Shown: in pieces, positions 13,667 to 16,254 of the stretch
How positions within the stretch are numbered: position 1 is the stretch's first letter
Layout: every line of letters begins with the position of its first letter
Source: Cyanobacteria bacterium HKST-UBA02
Lineage (GTDB): Bacteria > Cyanobacteriota > Vampirovibrionia > Obscuribacterales > Obscuribacteraceae
Length of the DNA stretch: 16,254 nt
Assembly: GCA_020431945.1 (NCBI GenBank)
Contig: JAGQHH010000350.1
Location: 1 to 16,254 of the forward strand
Direction: 5' to 3'
Program-made: the position numbers and the translations under genes
Notes under the pieces: model-generated
Told to the model about the DNA's origin: nothing
The model's input: the letters and a program-made list of their open reading frames with translations, nothing else
Databases searched by the model: none

Positions 13667-14995
13667 TCATTCGACCTTTTGCTCGATGAGGGCGGCGACC
13701 AGGGATTTGAGCAGACCGTATTGCTGGAGCTCGTCGAAATAACGAGTGTCGACGATATCGTAGGCAGCGCCGGCATCGATCATATCGTCATCGAGAGCCT
13801 TCAAGATCGGGGCGCCGGCATTGGAGATAGACAGGAAAGTGATGACCAGCTCTTTGGGATGAGTCATGCGAGAAGTGGCATCGAGTATGACATTACGCGC
13901 GTCACTGAGACTCACCTGACCATCGGTGAGAACTGCTATGGCGAGCGGCTTTACCCGTCCTCTTTTCTTGCGCTCGAAATAGTCTTCGATTACGAAAGCC
14001 AGGGGATCGGCCACATCGGTGCCACCATTGGGGTGGAGTTTTCTATAGACCTCGGTGATCTCGGAAGCCCTTGCCTGCCTCGCTACGGCGAACTCGTGAT
14101 TGAAAGGAACCAGGGTGATCCCCTGTGGGAAATATTTGCCGGCATCCCTGTAGAAAGAAATGCTCTGATCGCGACACCAGTCCCAGCGGCTCCCCATGCC
14201 GACATTGCCCTGATCGAGGATGAATCCCCCGCTCATGCTTCCGGAACAATCGATGAGAATGGCGCAGTCATAATTGGCAAGCAGCGGCACCGACTTGGCG
14301 ATCAGCTCAGGATGCTTGATCAGACCCATTTTCAGGACTTCCTTCTCGTCGGTCCTGGGCTTCATCGCTTTCAGCTCGTCGATGGGTTTCTCAGTCTTGA
14401 TTTTGAGCTTCAGAGTATAGAGCTTTTTGTCCCGGCGCACGCTCAATATGACCAGGTTGTCCTTGACCTTGCCGTCTACGATCAGGTCGTCTTTCTTGAG
14501 ACCGCTGAGCCAGGCAAGCGAAGGGGGAAAGACATTTTCCACCTTGCCGGTGAGAGCATTCTTGTTCGGGTTGTCTGTTTTATAGCCGAGCTTCGCTGCC
14601 ATGGTGAGATGCGGCTTCACAGAATCGATCGCCTGGCGGGCTTGAATAGTCCGGGGGTCCCTGGCACCGTACTGGGAAGCTCTTATGAGAGCCAGTTTGA
14701 AAGCATTCATCGCGCGGTTGAAATCGCCGTCGTTATACAACTGCAGGCCTATTTCATAAGCCTTCGAATAACCCTGCACCGGAATCGCCAGGGCATCCGG
14801 ATTGAAAACGTCCTCAATCCTTCCGCTGAGCTGCTTCTGAGGATCCGGCGCGCTCTCGTCGATCTGAGGATTCATGGACTCGAGTTTCACCGGCGGCACG
14901 ATCTTGGGCCTGGAGGGCATCTGGCAGAGACCCCGGCCGCCGGCGAGCAGCGCCAGTAAGCAAGCGACTATGACAGTTATCCGGTAGGGAATCAT
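13667..14995 (-). CDS. Secreted von Willebrand factor A protein with PDZ-like and TPR-like regions
   Basis: The start at 14995 (442 residues) is chosen because the signal peptide (MIPYRITVIVACLLALLAGG) begins there and a GAGG lies eight bases upstream; the open frame reaches 15031. After a Pro-rich stretch, residues ~76-107 look like one TPR (YEIGLQLYNDGDFNRAMNAF). Residues ~146-200 look like a degenerate PDZ or similar beta unit (LTGKVENVFPP, SGLKKDDLIVDGKV). The vWA domain (~241-440) has an intact metal site: DCSGSMS (D249, S251, S253), T326 in GGTDVADP and D358 in LTDGQ. It should bind a divalent cation and a protein ligand, outside the cytoplasm. It lies between the two paralogous secreted proteins and shares a short divergent promoter region with the second. 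Its ligand is unknown; the paralogs are the natural candidates by position. Confidence 0.93.
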   Translation of the reverse strand: MIPYRITVIVACLLALLAGGRGLCQMPSRPKIVPPVKLESMNPQIDESAPDPQKQLSGRIEDVFNPDALAIPVQGYSKAYEIGLQLYNDGDFNRAMNAFKLALIRASQYGARDPRTIQARQAIDSVKPHLTMAAKLGYKTDNPNKNALTGKVENVFPPSLAWLSGLKKDDLIVDGKVKDNLVILSVRRDKKLYTLKLKIKTEKPIDELKAMKPRTDEKEVLKMGLIKHPELIAKSVPLLANYDCAILIDCSGSMSGGFILDQGNVGMGSRWDWCRDQSISFYRDAGKYFPQGITLVPFNHEFAVARQARASEITEVYRKLHPNGGTDVADPLAFVIEDYFERKKRGRVKPLAIAVLTDGQVSLSDARNVILDATSRMTHPKELVITFLSISNAGAPILKALDDDMIDAGAAYDIVDTRYFDELQQYGLLKSLVAALIEQKVE

Positions 14996-15084
14996 GTAAA
15001 CGGCCTCGACTGGATGACATTGTAACTGCAAGACATACCGAGTGCTGGTACCATAGATATCAAGAGAACGGAGACCCGAAGCTT
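14996..15084. promoter_or_regulatory. Divergent promoter region shared by the vWA gene and paralog B
   Basis: The two starts are only 89 bp apart. Leftward, TACAAT (minus strand, 15024-15019) is a 5/6 -10 placed to start a transcript about 17 bases before the vWA ATG, though its -35 is poor. Rightward, CTGCAA (15026-15031) and TACCAT (15049-15054) are 17 bp apart, with TG one base before the -10 (extended -10). The palindrome TGGTACCA (15046-15053) overlaps that -10. The two promoters are close enough to be controlled together. Confidence 0.35.
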
Positions 15085-16002
15085 TTGCCTATTCCGTCCA
15101 GAATCAGAGCAGGTTTTGTCTGCGGCGCACTGATGTCCTTACTGGGCTTCTTCACGGCAGCCCCGGCCGGCGCCCGCCTGCCGGAAGCGACCGACAACAC
15201 CGGTCCGCTCCTGATTGCCCAGACATACCGGCGCGAGCCCCCTCATTACTATCCCAGGAGCTGGAGCCGGCGCTCTCATCATTATTATCCGAGCCGGCAC
15301 CGCTCGAGCCCGCATACACCGGCGCCGGCCAGTGTCAGCGGTCGAGACACCAGGAAAATGACGACCTGGGAGGCCCCTACCAAGCAAGATCGCAAAGCCG
15401 AGGCCGAGATCGAGCAGGCCCAGATCGATTACGGTCCTGATGACGAGCGGGCCATGAAAAAAATGTGGGAGCATGCCAAACGCTACTATGACACCCGCGA
15501 GTACGAGAAAGCCGAAGCCATGGCCGATCGGATACTTGCCCTGTCCCGCAAAGAGCAGGGTCAGACGACCATAGCAGGTCTCGACTATCATGACGTCACA
15601 AAGCTGAAATCGGATGCTCACCGCAAGTCCCTCGCCGGCGGCAGCAACAGTCGTCAACACATCTACGGCAACTTCGTGGTCGAATACGGCAAAGCCGGCG
15701 AACCACCGGTAAGAGTAATCTCCCAGTCGGGTGGAGTCTCCGGTCAGAGAGTGGGCCCCGGAGTCACCTATTTCGATCACGACACTTTTTCGACTACCGT
15801 TCAAAAACCTTCCTCTTCAGGATGCTCGCCTTCTTCCGATCCTTTCCAGAAACTGCGCCAGAGACTAAATGGAGGGTCGAACCACAGTCCCCTGATCACC
15901 CAGAGACGGTCACCGTCCGGTTATCCCTACTCTCCGGTGAGAGCTCCAATCTCCCATCCGGGCTTCCAGGATCTCAATCCTTCCTTCGAGATTTATCACT
16001 GA
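15085..16002 (+). CDS. Secreted protein with His/Tyr-rich segment and TPR-like core (paralog B)
   Basis: The 305-residue product starts at a TTG, supported by the signal peptide it completes (basic IPSRIR, hydrophobic ~9-24, AAPAGA cleavage-type region) and by GGAG at 15070-15073, eleven bases away. The ATG at 15133 would remove the basic part. After the signal peptide comes a His/Tyr/Arg-rich stretch (~49-78) with HYYP and HHYYP. The shared core follows: TTWEAPTK (93-100), AQIDYGP (112-118), W128, Y134-Y135, EKA (141-143) and SDAH (176-179). It matches the 12847 protein without gaps from TT to at least EKA. The C-terminal third is Ser/Pro/Gly-rich and probably disordered, without the collagen-like triplets. 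It is probably exported; the His/Tyr segment might bind metal or surfaces, which is speculation. It ends in an intrinsic terminator. Confidence 0.85.
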   Translation: MPIPSRIRAGFVCGALMSLLGFFTAAPAGARLPEATDNTGPLLIAQTYRREPPHYYPRSWSRRSHHYYPSRHRSSPHTPAPASVSGRDTRKMTTWEAPTKQDRKAEAEIEQAQIDYGPDDERAMKKMWEHAKRYYDTREYEKAEAMADRILALSRKEQGQTTIAGLDYHDVTKLKSDAHRKSLAGGSNSRQHIYGNFVVEYGKAGEPPVRVISQSGGVSGQRVGPGVTYFDHDTFSTTVQKPSSSGCSPSSDPFQKLRQRLNGGSNHSPLITQRRSPSGYPYSPVRAPISHPGFQDLNPSFEIYH

Positions 16003-16043
16003 CAGCAGCTTCCTGACAGCAATCCAGCTTCCTCCAGGACAGG

Positions 16044-16078
16044 CACCGGATGAAATATCTCCTGGTGGAATTTTTTTT
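16044..16078 (+). terminator. Intrinsic terminator after paralog B
   Basis: CACCGG (16044-16049) pairs with CCTGGTG (16061-16067) with one bulged T. It is followed after GAA by eight T residues (16071-16078). It lies about 40 bp after the stop at 16002 in the right orientation. Confidence 0.7.
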
Positions 16079-16254
16079 GGTTCGATATACGAAGAGTATA
16101 AGCCTGTACCAGCGGGGGTTTCAGAGAGGCACCACTATTGGTTGTATAAAAGGGCCATCTCTACCTCACTTGACATAAACAAAAAATATCTGCATGCTCT
16201 AAATAGGGATAGACACGGAGGTCTCAAGCTCATCGATACGTTTGACTTACTCGA
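16079..16254. other. AT-richer tail of the window, no gene seen
   Basis: No ORF with a ribosome site starts here. TTGACA (16170-16175) is a perfect -35, but 17 bp downstream is only CATGCT. A GGAGG-like site (16217-16221) has no ATG, GTG or TTG at useful spacing. It may be the upstream region of a gene beyond the right edge. Confidence 0.4.

Noticed and set aside
13679..14959. 426-codon plus-strand frame opposite the vWA gene
   Set aside because: The minus strand encodes an intact signal peptide and MIDAS motif; the plus frame is an antisense shadow with no recognisable features.
1..16254. CRISPR arrays, tRNA/rRNA genes, insertion sequences, prophage or restriction and toxin-antitoxin genes
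   Set aside because: Looked for regular repeats, cloverleaf-like runs, transposase, integrase and methylase motifs; none seen.

Overview
The window is about 16 kb of moderately GC-rich bacterial chromosome. It carries eleven confident or likely protein genes, one of them cut by the left edge. There are no rRNA or tRNA genes, CRISPR arrays, transposases or phage genes that I can recognise. The gene content is: transmembrane Ser/Thr kinases with SPEQC activation segments joined to TPR or leucine-rich-repeat ectodomains, many secreted or membrane TPR-like proteins of no known family, a very long unassigned soluble-looking protein, an OmpR-type regulator without a kinase partner, and a GGDEF-EAL protein. 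This best fits a non-photosynthetic relative of Cyanobacteria (Melainabacteria/Vampirovibrionia, Obscuribacterales-like). That is an inference from gene style, and a planctomycete or acidobacterial origin cannot be excluded without a search.

Left block (1-5320, all +): the C-terminal part of a kinase-TM-TPR protein; a tiny membrane protein; a 179-residue (or 213-residue) glycine/proline-linker protein; a complete kinase-TM-LRR protein; and a TPR membrane protein without a kinase domain. The block reads as a signalling cluster in which one kinase module is joined to different periplasmic or extracellular repeat sensors.

Middle block (5329-11439): a minus-strand c-di-GMP synthase/phosphodiesterase hybrid meets the left block tail to tail with 8 bp between them. 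It diverges from a small secreted protein (6985-7554) whose leader carries hairpins and a possible 13-codon leader ORF. That gene in turn meets, tail to tail, a 1291-residue minus-strand protein with a Gly/Ala-rich hydrophobic N-terminal third and a C-terminal RGG-rich disordered segment.

Right block (11440-16254): an orphan OmpR-family response regulator and a 75-residue unknown protein are followed by what looks like a small export module. It has two paralogous secreted proteins (12847-13644 and 15085-16002) sharing a TT[YW]EAPTK...AQIDYGP signature. A secreted von Willebrand factor A protein with an intact MIDAS lies between them on the minus strand. The first paralog has a near-consensus promoter whose -10 box sits inside a perfect 10-bp-arm inverted repeat, a strong candidate operator. 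The second paralog ends in a clear intrinsic terminator. The vWA protein and the two paralogs are the best candidate for an undescribed system here.
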